Positions 43,758 through 52,055 of a stretch of DNA of 64,000 nt are shown piece by piece (within the stretch, counting starts at the first letter, position 1; the number at the start of each line of letters is the position of its first letter). Below the pieces are notes generated by a model. That model worked only from the letters and a program-made list of their open reading frames with translations, was not told where the DNA came from and did no database searches. The position numbers were made by a program, and so were the translations under genes. The stretch spans positions 28,532-92,531 of the forward strand of contig JAHEDX010000005.1 in the NCBI GenBank assembly GCA_024641005.1, given 5' to 3'. The DNA comes from Acidimicrobiaceae bacterium (GTDB taxonomy: Bacteria; Actinomycetota; Acidimicrobiia; Acidimicrobiales; Ilumatobacteraceae).

Positions 43758-44648
43758 GTGAGCAAGACGAAGTGGCTTGCCGGCGTGATCGCCCTCTCGG
43801 TCCTGATGTCCTGTGGTGGGACCGACTCCGTTTCGACCAGCGATCGAGCGTCCGACTCGATACGCATCGCAAGCTTCGATTTCACCGAGAGCCAACTCGT
43901 GGCCGAGTTGTACGCACAGGTGCTCGAGGCGAATGGCTTCGAGGTCACCAGGCTGGGCGCGGTCGGCCCCCGCGAGGTCGTGGCGCCGGCGATGGAGCAG
44001 GGCCACATCGATCTGGTGCCAGAGTATGCGGGAACAGCCGGGGACCATTTCGGCGCTCGCGTCGACATCCCGACAGGTCTCGCCGACGCACTCGAACCCC
44101 GCGGTCTGCTCCCGCTCGAGCCTGCGCCGGCCGTCGATGTCAACGTGTTCGTCGTGACCGAGGCCACGGCGCGCGAGCACGGGTTGTCGTCGATCAGCGA
44201 TCTCAAAGGCGTGGCGACGACGTTGAGGGTCGGGGGTCCGGCTGAGTGTCCCGACCGGCCGTTGTGTCTGCTCGGCCTCCGATCGACATACGAGCTGGAG
44301 TTCGCAGAGTTCGTCCCCCACCGAAACCTGGCCGTCACCGCCGAAGCGCTGATTCGCGACGAGATCGATGTCGGTGTGATGTTCTCGACTGCTGCAGAGG
44401 TGGCGACCGGCCCATTCGTGGTACTCGATGACGATCTCGGCTTGCAGCCTGCCGACAATGTCGTGCCGGTCATCAGGCGCGCCGCCCTCGACCGCTGGGG
44501 CACTGACGTCGCCGACGCGCTCAACGCCATGTCAAGTCGGCTGACCACGATCGCGCTCCAGCTGATGAATCGAAGCATCCAGGACGGATCCGAGATCCGC
44601 GACGTCGCCGCGATCTGGCTTGCCGCCGTCGGTGTCATCGAGAGCTGA
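43758..44648 (+). CDS. Orphan OpuAC-like substrate-binding lipoprotein
   Basis: A 296-aa lipoprotein (lipobox LSVLMSC) resembling the substrate-binding part of glycine-betaine/choline ABC importers (OpuAC type): IRIASFDFTESQLVAELYAQVLEANGFEV, DLVPEYAGTAGDHFG, and NVVPVIRRAALDRWG near the end. No matching permease or ATPase is adjacent, and the next genes are an FtsX-type system. GTG 43758 follows CAGACT plus 6 nt; the GGAGG there is too close to be a ribosome site. Divergent from the PAP2-kinase gene by 35 bp. Confidence 0.8.
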   Translation: MSKTKWLAGVIALSVLMSCGGTDSVSTSDRASDSIRIASFDFTESQLVAELYAQVLEANGFEVTRLGAVGPREVVAPAMEQGHIDLVPEYAGTAGDHFGARVDIPTGLADALEPRGLLPLEPAPAVDVNVFVVTEATAREHGLSSISDLKGVATTLRVGGPAECPDRPLCLLGLRSTYELEFAEFVPHRNLAVTAEALIRDEIDVGVMFSTAAEVATGPFVVLDDDLGLQPADNVVPVIRRAALDRWGTDVADALNAMSSRLTTIALQLMNRSIQDGSEIRDVAAIWLAAVGVIES

Positions 44649-44743
44649 ACCTGGTTCGTCTCCGAACGAGACCGACTCGTCAGCCGTGTTGATCGGTCGT
44701 CGACACCACATCGGGATCTCCTTCCGACTCCACGGTGCTGACG

Positions 44744-44768
44744 TTCGGCCCTAGTGCCAAGGGCCGAA
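44744..44768. promoter_or_regulatory. Inverted repeat upstream of the ABC exporter genes
   Basis: TTCGGCCCT-AGTGCCA-AGGGCCGAA, perfect 9-bp arms, lies about 45 bp before the ABC ATPase start in the 163-bp gap 44649-44811. It could be an operator; GGGCCGAAGGTC slightly resembles DevR/DosR-type boxes, but it may equally be a terminator for the upstream gene. Confidence 0.45.
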
Positions 44769-44811
44769 GGTCGGGTTTTCTGGAAGGCAGGTCAAGACGT
44801 TAGGAGTGATC

Positions 44812-45591
44812 ATGTCCGACGTGCTCGATTCGCGTTCCGCTGCCACAACTGCGCATGCGCAATCGGCCCGTATGGCCGCGCAGGCCAGCGGGCTGACCAA
44901 GATCTACGGTGCCGGCAACACGCGGGTGGTCGCTCTCGACCACGTCGATGTCGGGTTCGAAGCAGGAAGGCTCACAGCGATCATGGGGCCTTCCGGCTCC
45001 GGAAAATCGACGCTGCTGCACTGTATGGCAGGGCTCGATGCGGTCACCGACGGCGAGACCCGGGTTGGCGACACGCTGATTTCGGAACTCTCCGACAAGG
45101 ACCTGACCCTGCTGCGCAGGAGACGACTGGGCTTCATCTTCCAGGCGTTCAACCTGGTACCTACGCTGACGGCCGAAGAGAATATCATGCTGCCGTTGAT
45201 GCTCGGCGGCCGGGATGCCGACGAAGCGTGGGCGAGCGAGGTGATCGGAAGCCTCCAACTCGGCGATCGCCTGCAGCACCGTCCCGACGAGCTGTCGGGC
45301 GGCCAGCAACAGCGGGTGGCTGTGGCCCGCGCACTGGTCTCCCGACCCGACATCATCTTCGCCGATGAGCCGACCGGCAATCTCGACTCGAAGAGCGGCC
45401 ACGAGGTGCTCGGCTTCCTGCGCCGCGCCGTCGACGACTGGAACCAGACCGTTGTGATGGTCACACATGATCCGGGGGCGGCGTCCTATGCCGACGTCGT
45501 CGTGTTCTTGCGAGACGGCAAACTGGTCGGAGAGCTGAAGTCCCCGACCACCGATCAGGTCATCGATCGGATCAAGGGGCTCGAGGCATGA
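44812..45591 (+). CDS. LolD/MacB-type ABC ATPase
   Basis: A 259-aa ATPase of the FtsE/LolD/MacB class. Walker A MGPSGSGKST (about 57), LSGGQQQRVAVARAL signature, Walker B IIFADEPTGNLDSKSG, switch His in VTHDPG. The loop FQAFNLVPTLTAEENIMLPL is characteristic of this class. ATG 44812 has AGGAG 7 nt upstream, so it is a leadered gene. The permease follows 1 nt after the stop. Such pairs perform transmembrane mechanotransmission rather than simple import. Confidence 0.9.
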   Translation: MSDVLDSRSAATTAHAQSARMAAQASGLTKIYGAGNTRVVALDHVDVGFEAGRLTAIMGPSGSGKSTLLHCMAGLDAVTDGETRVGDTLISELSDKDLTLLRRRRLGFIFQAFNLVPTLTAEENIMLPLMLGGRDADEAWASEVIGSLQLGDRLQHRPDELSGGQQQRVAVARALVSRPDIIFADEPTGNLDSKSGHEVLGFLRRAVDDWNQTVVMVTHDPGAASYADVVVFLRDGKLVGELKSPTTDQVIDRIKGLEA

Positions 45592-45592
45592 C

Positions 45593-48145
45593 ATGCGCGC
45601 AATGCTCAAACTCAGCTTCCGGAGCCTGACGAGCAACAAGCTCCGCTTCTCTCTCACGACATTCGCCGTCGTCCTCGGGGTCAGCTTCGTCGTGGCCTCG
45701 TTCGTGCTCACCGACGGCCTGGTACGCACGTTCAACACCATCATCGAGGACGCCAACGCAGAGGTCGACGTGGAGGTCAGGTCGAAGGATGAGTTCTCCG
45801 AGGTCTCCCTCGGCAGCCGCCCGATCGACGAGGACCTGCTCGGCATCATCATGGGCGTCGACGGCGTCGACGAGATCTCCGCAGGCATGCAGAGCACGAA
45901 GATCGTTCCGATCAAGGCTGACGGAGGCCCGATCGAGACGATGGGCGCGCCGATCCTGTCGTTCAACTGGGGAGATTCCGGCCTGAATCCGCTGACGATC
46001 GTGGCCGGCACGGCACCGACCGCGCCGGGTGAGTTCGCGATCGACGAAGGGACCGCCGATCGTGACGGCTTCGTTGTCGGGGACGGTTACGACGTGGTCG
46101 GCGCTGCGGGTCGCGAACCGTTCACCCTGGTCGGGCTCACCCGGTTCGGCAATGAGAACGCCCTGGCAGGCGCCGTGCTCGTGTCGTTCACCCTCGACGA
46201 GATCCAGCGGCTCGACGGAAGCGGCAACACGGTCCAGTGGATCGATATCGCCGCTGCGCCCGGCGTCGAACCGGACACGCTGATCCAACGGCTCGACCAA
46301 GTATTGCCGACCGATATCGAGGCGGTTCCCGGCAGTGTCGTCGTCGACGAGAATCAGGACGACTTCACGAGCGTCGTCAACATCTTCGGCAACGTGCTGC
46401 TCGCATTCGCGCTGGTTGCCGTCTTCGTGAGCACGTTCATCATCAGCAACACGTTCAACATCCTGCTCGGCCAACGCGTCCGCCAGCTGGCGCTGCTGCG
46501 AGCGCTCGGGGCGAGTTCGGCCCAGGTGCGGTTCAGCGCGATGCTCGAATCGCTGATCGTCGGAGTGGTCGCATCGATCGTGGGGCTCGGCGGCGGCGTA
46601 CTCCTGGCACTCGGCCTTCGCGGCTTGATGAGCAGCCTCGGTATGACCCTGCCGAGCATGGACATCATCATCTCGCCGCGTACGATCGTCGCCGCGCTGA
46701 TCGTCGGTATCGGTGTCACCCTGCTCGCCTCGCTGACACCGGCGAGGCGCGCAGCCAAAGTGCCGCCGATCGCCGCGATGCGAGCCGGTTTCCGATTCGG
46801 GTCGGGCGAAGGAACACGCCGCACGATCATCGCGATCGTCCTGTCGGTGGTGGGCATCGCCGCCATGGTGTACGGGATCTTCGGCGGAGCCTCAACGGGC
46901 TTGCTGCTCATCTCCCTGGGTCTCGGCGCGGTGCTCGTGTTCGTCGCTGTGTCGATGTACGCCCCACTGTTCTCCAGCCCAACCGCATCATTCCTCGGCG
47001 CCCCGCTCGAGCATCTGCCCGGCGACCGCGTCACTGGCCACCTCGCACGCCAGAACGCCGCTCGCAACAACAAGCGCACGGCTTCGACGGCGGCCGGCCT
47101 GATGATCGGCTTGGCATTGATCGCCATGGCCAGCGTCGTCGCCGAGTCGCTCAAGGCGTCGTTCAAGTCGGAGCTGGGCTCCACGATGATCGCCGATTAC
47201 GTGATCACGGCGAATGGCGACTTCGACTTCACCGGTGAACTCGCACAACAGATCGAGACGCTGCCCGAGTTCGGCCCCGTCTCGTCGGTGCGGTACGGCA
47301 ATATTCGCATCGACGGTGCCGAAAAGAACGTCGTCGGCGCAGATCTGGGCGTCCTCACCGACCTGATGGCGGTCGACGTCCAGGCGGGCGACCCTGCCGC
47401 GAGCGCCAACCCCGACAGCATCATCCTGACCCAGACCGCGGCCGATGACCTCGGCGTCGTGGTCGGGGATCGACTCGACGTCGAATTCGCCGCTGCCGGC
47501 GTGCAGACGCTCACCATTGGGGCCGTCTATGGCAACGAGTTCCTCGTGGGCCACTACATGATCGATCTGTCCGGATGGGATGCGTACTTCGATTCGAACA
47601 ACGACAGCGTCATCTCTGCCGCCATCGCTGCGGATGTCGATCCTGCCGCGGCGGACGCCGCCCTGACGCCGCTCGAGCAAGAGTTCCCGCAGCTTCAGTT
47701 CGAGACCCGGGCGGAGTTCAGCAAGCGGTTGGAGAGCCAACTCGACTCGCTGCTCATCATCATCAACGTGTTGTTGCTCTTGGCGATCGTCATCGCGTTG
47801 CTCGGCATCACCAACACCATGGCGTTGTCCGTGCTGGAGCGCACCCAGGAGATCGGCCTGATGCGTGCGGTGGGTATGACCCGCCGTCAGACGCGAGGCA
47901 TGATCCGACGCGAAGCCGCTGTCGTTTCACTGTTCGGAGCGATGCTCGGCGTCGTCGTCGGTCTGGGGTTCGGCTGGCTGGCCGTCATCGCCATCCCGGC
48001 CACGATCATCAACCAACTCGCCATCCCGACCGTGATGCTCGTGATCTATATCGTGATCGCCACGGCCGCCGGTTGGGCAGCAGCTTCGTTCCCGGCGCGG
48101 CGGGCCGCCCGCCTCAACGTGCTCGACGCCATCGCTCACGAGTGA
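45593..48145 (+). CDS. FtsX-like ABC permease (MacB/LolC type)
   Basis: An 850-aa membrane protein with duplicated FtsX units, as in the single-polypeptide actinobacterial type. First TM near 20-40 (FSLTTFAVVLGVSFVVASFV), a large extracytoplasmic domain to ~265, three TMs ~265-400, two TMs ~415-460, another TM ~505 (ASTAAGLMIGLALIAMASVV), a second extracytoplasmic domain, then three TMs to the C-terminus (ITNTMALSVLERTQEIGLMRAVGMTRRQ). Substrate unknown; relatives handle lipoproteins, peptides or cell-wall hydrolases. Confidence 0.88.
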   Translation: MRAMLKLSFRSLTSNKLRFSLTTFAVVLGVSFVVASFVLTDGLVRTFNTIIEDANAEVDVEVRSKDEFSEVSLGSRPIDEDLLGIIMGVDGVDEISAGMQSTKIVPIKADGGPIETMGAPILSFNWGDSGLNPLTIVAGTAPTAPGEFAIDEGTADRDGFVVGDGYDVVGAAGREPFTLVGLTRFGNENALAGAVLVSFTLDEIQRLDGSGNTVQWIDIAAAPGVEPDTLIQRLDQVLPTDIEAVPGSVVVDENQDDFTSVVNIFGNVLLAFALVAVFVSTFIISNTFNILLGQRVRQLALLRALGASSAQVRFSAMLESLIVGVVASIVGLGGGVLLALGLRGLMSSLGMTLPSMDIIISPRTIVAALIVGIGVTLLASLTPARRAAKVPPIAAMRAGFRFGSGEGTRRTIIAIVLSVVGIAAMVYGIFGGASTGLLLISLGLGAVLVFVAVSMYAPLFSSPTASFLGAPLEHLPGDRVTGHLARQNAARNNKRTASTAAGLMIGLALIAMASVVAESLKASFKSELGSTMIADYVITANGDFDFTGELAQQIETLPEFGPVSSVRYGNIRIDGAEKNVVGADLGVLTDLMAVDVQAGDPAASANPDSIILTQTAADDLGVVVGDRLDVEFAAAGVQTLTIGAVYGNEFLVGHYMIDLSGWDAYFDSNNDSVISAAIAADVDPAAADAALTPLEQEFPQLQFETRAEFSKRLESQLDSLLIIINVLLLLAIVIALLGITNTMALSVLERTQEIGLMRAVGMTRRQTRGMIRREAAVVSLFGAMLGVVVGLGFGWLAVIAIPATIINQLAIPTVMLVIYIVIATAAGWAAASFPARRAARLNVLDAIAHE

Positions 48146-48171
48146 GCCGACCGACCCGGTGGCCGACCGTG

Positions 48172-48858
48172 TCACGTCGGCAGATCGAACTCGGCGTCGA
48201 CCGGATGCAGGATCGCAACACCGGGCGCGGCGGCCTGGTCGACGAACACCCACGTGTCGGTGCGCCTGAGCGCCGTCGCAGGGATCGTCGGGTCGGCGAG
48301 CAGCCAGCGCTCGACCATCGGACGTTTGGTGTCGCCGGACGTGAGCACGACCCGGCTGCGGGCTCGGTTGACCACGCGGCTCGTGAGCGTCAGGCGGGGC
48401 CAGCCGTTGAACGACTCGACGACCTCGACCGACCTGGGTGATTCGCGTACGGTCACGTCGCCGGGTGGCCACGACGCCATGTGCCCGTCGGCGCCCAGCC
48501 CCAGATGCACGATGTCGAACCGATCGGGCAGCGACGCGGAGTAACGGCGCGCCGCTGCCCGTAGATCGAGCGAGGCCACCGCCATCAGATGCACCTTCGC
48601 CACGGTCGACAGTTCGTGAAGCTGGTTCGCGTTCCGCGCCTCGTGGCCGTCCGGGGCGACCCGTTCGTCGACCTGCCAGACCTCGACCCGCTCCCATGGA
48701 ACGTCCATCGAGATCAGTGCGTCGAGCATCGCAGGTGCCGAACTTCCCCCGCTCAGCGCCGCCGATGCAGCGCCCCGGCGACGCACCGAGTCGCGAAGAC
48801 GACGTGCGACCCAGGCGGCTGCTCGTTCGGCTGGATCGGGTCCGACGCGGATGTCCAC
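48172..48858 (-). CDS. pgl: 6-phosphogluconolactonase
   Basis: A 228-aa enzyme of the SugarP_isomerase/6PGL family hydrolysing 6-phosphogluconolactone in the pentose phosphate pathway: SAALSGGSSAPAMLDAL, WERVEVWQVDERVAPDGHEARNANQL, DIVHLGLGADGHMASWPPG. The GTG at 48858 (VDIRVGPDPAERAA) fits the family start and has CAGACT 6 nt upstream; the track's longer version (to 48930) adds 24 unlikely residues. No zwf or gnd is adjacent. Confidence 0.82.
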   Translation of the reverse strand: MDIRVGPDPAERAAAWVARRLRDSVRRRGAASAALSGGSSAPAMLDALISMDVPWERVEVWQVDERVAPDGHEARNANQLHELSTVAKVHLMAVASLDLRAAARRYSASLPDRFDIVHLGLGADGHMASWPPGDVTVRESPRSVEVVESFNGWPRLTLTSRVVNRARSRVVLTSGDTKRPMVERWLLADPTIPATALRRTDTWVFVDQAAAPGVAILHPVDAEFDLPT

Positions 48859-48954
48859 TCCGAGAGTCTGGAAGGCAGCGGCGCTCTGGACAAGTCCCGA
48901 CCGCCCAGTGGACAACACGCGTTCGTCCACGCTCGGCCGTAGCGTGCACCACCG

Positions 48955-49863
48955 ATGGACGGTGAACAGCTTCGTGGTGTGCAGGCGGCGGTCGTCGCCT
49001 ACGTGCTGTGGGGGTTGCTCACGATCTACTGGAAGCAGCTCAGCGGTCTCGACGCGATCGAGCTGATCGGATGGCGGATCACGTCGGCAAGTCTGTTCAT
49101 GGCAATCGTCGTCTCGGTGACGGGTCGCTGGACGCCCGTGTCGGACGCTCTGCGAACGCCGGCTCTCGTCTCCCGCATCTGTCTGGCGTCACTGCTGCTG
49201 AGCCTCAACTGGACGACCTACGTGTGGGCCGTCGTGAACGACCACGTCATCGAGACGGCGCTCGGCTACTTCCTGGCACCGCTGGGAACCATGGCACTCG
49301 GGGTGTTCGTGCTCGGTGAGCGGCTCACGCCGATGAAACGAGCCTCGATCGCATTCGCGCTCGCCGCCGTGGTCATGCTCACGGTGTCGTACGGGCGCAT
49401 GCCGTGGGTCGCGTTGCTGCTCGCCGGCAGCTGGTCGTGGTACGGGCTGACGAAGCGACGAGTCCCCCTCGATCCGGTTGCCAGCCTCAGCAGCGAACTG
49501 TTCGTCCTCGCCCTTCCGGCGTTCGTCGTCGTAGTCGTCGGATTCCTCCGCACCGACGGCATCCCATCCCAGGCGAGCGGGGCCGACTGGCCCCTGCTCG
49601 TCGGGACAGGGGCGATCACCGCGATCCCGCTGCTGCTGTTCGCGTTCGCGGCCAAACGCGTGCCCTTCACGATCCTCGGGCCGACGAATTACCTCGTGCC
49701 GATCATCAATTTCCTGCTGGGCTGGCTCGTGTTCGACGAGACCCTGCCTGCCAGCCGAGTCGTCGGGTTCGTGCTCGTGTGGGTGGCCTTGACCCTGGTG
49801 ACCGTCGACCTGGTCCGCGAGCACACCACCCGTCCGGCCAGAGAGATGGTTCCGGTCCGGTGA
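48955..49863 (+). CDS. rarD: RarD/EamA-family transporter
   Basis: A 302-aa membrane protein of the drug/metabolite transporter superfamily with about ten TM helices. The opening GVQAAVVAYVLWGLLTIYWKQLSGLDAIELIGWRITSA is typical of RarD, and the second half includes FTILGPTNYLVPIINFLLGWLVFDE. Substrate unknown (RarD homologues are often just called chloramphenicol-sensitivity protein). TAGCGT 9 nt upstream may be the -10. Confidence 0.88.
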   Translation: MDGEQLRGVQAAVVAYVLWGLLTIYWKQLSGLDAIELIGWRITSASLFMAIVVSVTGRWTPVSDALRTPALVSRICLASLLLSLNWTTYVWAVVNDHVIETALGYFLAPLGTMALGVFVLGERLTPMKRASIAFALAAVVMLTVSYGRMPWVALLLAGSWSWYGLTKRRVPLDPVASLSSELFVLALPAFVVVVVGFLRTDGIPSQASGADWPLLVGTGAITAIPLLLFAFAAKRVPFTILGPTNYLVPIINFLLGWLVFDETLPASRVVGFVLVWVALTLVTVDLVREHTTRPAREMVPVR

Positions 49864-50035
49864 GTCCTCGGCCAGGCGACCGACTCCGAGTCCACCCGCC
49901 CCGCAGTGGCGACGAGCTGTGACGGTCAGGGCGCACATCCAGGGTGACGACCGTGCCTCACGACGATCTGAGAGAGTTCCGAGAGGTGGAGCCCATCGAT
50001 TTCCACCTTTGCACCACACGACGACAAGGACCCCC

Positions 50036-50473
50036 ATGCGTTCACGACTCATCTTCCCGGTAGTAGCAGCGGCAGCGGTGCTGCTGCTCGGCGCGTGTGG
50101 GGGCGGAAGCGACAGCTCCCATACCGAAGTCGTCGATCAACTCATGGCCTCAGCGGATGCTGCGGGCCTCGTGCTCGACCGGAGCTGTGTCGAGGACATC
50201 GCCGCCAAACTCAGCGATGACGATTCGAAGAGGATCATCGAGGCCGGCCCCGACACGCAACCGGTCCTGAGCGACGAGGGCGAAGCCCTGGGTACCGAGC
50301 TCTTCGGCTGTGTCAGCACCGATTCTCTCGTCGACTCGATCATCGCCGACATGGGCGACGAGAATGTCGACGTCACATGCATGAAGGACGCCCTCAAGGG
50401 CCTCGATACCGACACGCTGGCGGCGGGAGATCTGCCGGACAGCGTCTTGCAGTGCTTCAAGACCGACGGCTGA
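50036..50473 (+). CDS. Small putative lipoprotein
   Basis: A 145-aa exported protein: MRSRLIFPVVAAAAVLLLGACGGG with a clear lipobox (LLGAC). The mature part is acidic and has four cysteines (RSCVEDIAAKL, GCVSTDSL, CMKDAL, LQCFKTDG), likely two disulfides. It has a repeat-like pattern of short helices seen in small actinobacterial lipoproteins of unknown function. The longer upstream ORF is not used. Confidence 0.72.
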   Translation: MRSRLIFPVVAAAAVLLLGACGGGSDSSHTEVVDQLMASADAAGLVLDRSCVEDIAAKLSDDDSKRIIEAGPDTQPVLSDEGEALGTELFGCVSTDSLVDSIIADMGDENVDVTCMKDALKGLDTDTLAAGDLPDSVLQCFKTDG

Positions 50474-50561
50474 CGAGGACTGTTGGCGTGGCGTCCGTGA
50501 TCAGACGAACATCATCACCGACATTGCACGTTGCAGCTCGCGCAGTGCGCCACGGATCCGG

Positions 50562-51191
50562 TCACGAACGAACCGACACCAGCGAGCCGTCGAAGAACCG
50601 TTCGAGCACCTCGACAGCCGCCGTGTAGCGCTTCGGGTCACCGGCCGCGGCCGACATGCGAGCCAGCCCGCTGAGGACGGCGCCGAGCAGATCTGCCAGT
50701 GCCCGCTGATCGACGTCGGCCTGGAGTTCACCACGCTCAGCGGCCGCTTCGACGAGGCCGGTGAAGAAGCGCGAATGGCGACCACGCTGGGGAGACAGCA
50801 GCGCCAGCAAGTCGGGATGCCTCTGCGTCTCCTGCGCAACGGCCACGATGAACCCGGTGATCGACGGATCGTTCATCTGGAGGTCACACGCCCGTTCGAG
50901 CACCGCAGAGAACTGGGCCAGCAGATGCCGCTCGCCGGCGACGACCCGCTCGAAGTCGGTGTACACGTGATCGACCGTGTCGCAGTACACAGCCGCGTAC
51001 AGCTCGGCCTTCGACTCGACATAGTGATAGATCGCGCCCGGCGTGATGCCGACATCATCGGCGATCAGTCGGTTGGTCGTGGCTCGGTAACCGTCGCGGG
51101 CAAACCTGATGCGCGCCGCATGCAGAATCCGCCGACGCGTCTCGGCCGAATCACCCGCCGGTGGCCGCCCGACGCGGCCTGTGCTCCCCAT
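50562..51191 (-). CDS. TetR-family transcription regulator
   Basis: A 209-aa regulator with the TetR N-terminal domain: RRRILHAARIRFARDGYRATTNRLIADDVGITPGAIYHYVESKAELYAAV (about 18-68). The C-terminal ligand domain is of unknown specificity. The ATG at 51191 is preceded by TACCTT and 6 nt. Divergent from a DUF305 gene with an 81-bp gap, which it may control. Confidence 0.87.
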   Translation of the reverse strand: MGSTGRVGRPPAGDSAETRRRILHAARIRFARDGYRATTNRLIADDVGITPGAIYHYVESKAELYAAVYCDTVDHVYTDFERVVAGERHLLAQFSAVLERACDLQMNDPSITGFIVAVAQETQRHPDLLALLSPQRGRHSRFFTGLVEAAAERGELQADVDQRALADLLGAVLSGLARMSAAAGDPKRYTAAVEVLERFFDGSLVSVRS

Positions 51192-51272
51192 GTGCCGAAG
51201 GTATCGCTCTGGGCGCCGAGTGATCGCACCGTGCGACGCCCAACCCGCGTGTGCCGATGGCAGACTGTTTCG

Positions 51273-52001
51273 ATGGCCGCCCCCGCCGACGAATCCGCCG
51301 ACCTCTCCTTCGACCAGATCATCGAACTCGAGCGTCGGGCCGACGAGCGTGAAGCCGAGGCGAATGTCGCTGCCGGCGGCGGGATCTACGGAGCGAGCGA
51401 CGACACGATCGTGTTGCCGTGGTGGCAACACCCGGTGAACATCATCACGCTGGTGGTCACCGCTGCGATCCTCGCCGGAATGGTCGGCTGGATGGTCGGC
51501 GACAGTGGGTCCCGCATCGAACACAACGAGGTCGACACGGGCTTTCTCCAGGACATGCGAGAGCACCACGAGCAGGCGGTACTGATGGCGTTCATCTATC
51601 GCGGCCTTCCCGACACGCGCCCAGGCCTTCGCACGGTCGCTGCCGGCATCGCCCGGGGCCAGAGCATCGAGGTCGGTCGGATGATCCAACTGCTGCGCGA
51701 CTACGGAGAGACCGAGTCGAACGAATCAGATTCAGCGATGACCTGGATGGGGATGTCGGCCGAGGTGGGTCAGATGCCCGGCATGGCGAGCGAGGCCGAA
51801 CTCGACGAACTCGGACGTCTGTCCGGCGACGCGGCCGACCGGATGTTCGTCTCGCTGATGACCGCGCATCACTTGGGCGGCATCGAGATGGCAGATTTCG
51901 CCGCGACGAACGCCGCGACCAGCGAGGTTCGGGACATGGCCGCGGCGATGGCGCATGCCCAGCGCGGCGAGATCATCGAGATGGAAAACGAACTCGACTG
52001 A
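51273..52001 (+). CDS. DUF305 membrane-anchored protein
   Basis: A 242-aa protein with one membrane helix near 55-75 (IITLVVTAAILAGMVGWMVG) followed by an extracytoplasmic DUF305 domain. His/Met motifs are intact: MREHHEQAVLMA, and VSLMTAHHLGGIEMADFA, plus methionine-rich TWMGMSAEVGQMPGM. DUF305 proteins are often linked to copper; the methionine clusters agree with that but do not prove it. CAGACT lies 6 nt before the ATG (leaderless). Divergent TetR gene upstream. Confidence 0.8.
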   Translation: MAAPADESADLSFDQIIELERRADEREAEANVAAGGGIYGASDDTIVLPWWQHPVNIITLVVTAAILAGMVGWMVGDSGSRIEHNEVDTGFLQDMREHHEQAVLMAFIYRGLPDTRPGLRTVAAGIARGQSIEVGRMIQLLRDYGETESNESDSAMTWMGMSAEVGQMPGMASEAELDELGRLSGDAADRMFVSLMTAHHLGGIEMADFAATNAATSEVRDMAAAMAHAQRGEIIEMENELD

Positions 52002-52055
52002 GTCGAGCGCCGGGTGATCTGACGCACGGACCGACCACCCATACACTTGCTGGTG

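Noticed and set aside
44760-44774. DevR/DosR box (GGGCCGAAGGTCGGG)
   Set aside because: Only a half-match to the known consensus and no DosR regulon gene nearby; kept merely as an inverted repeat.
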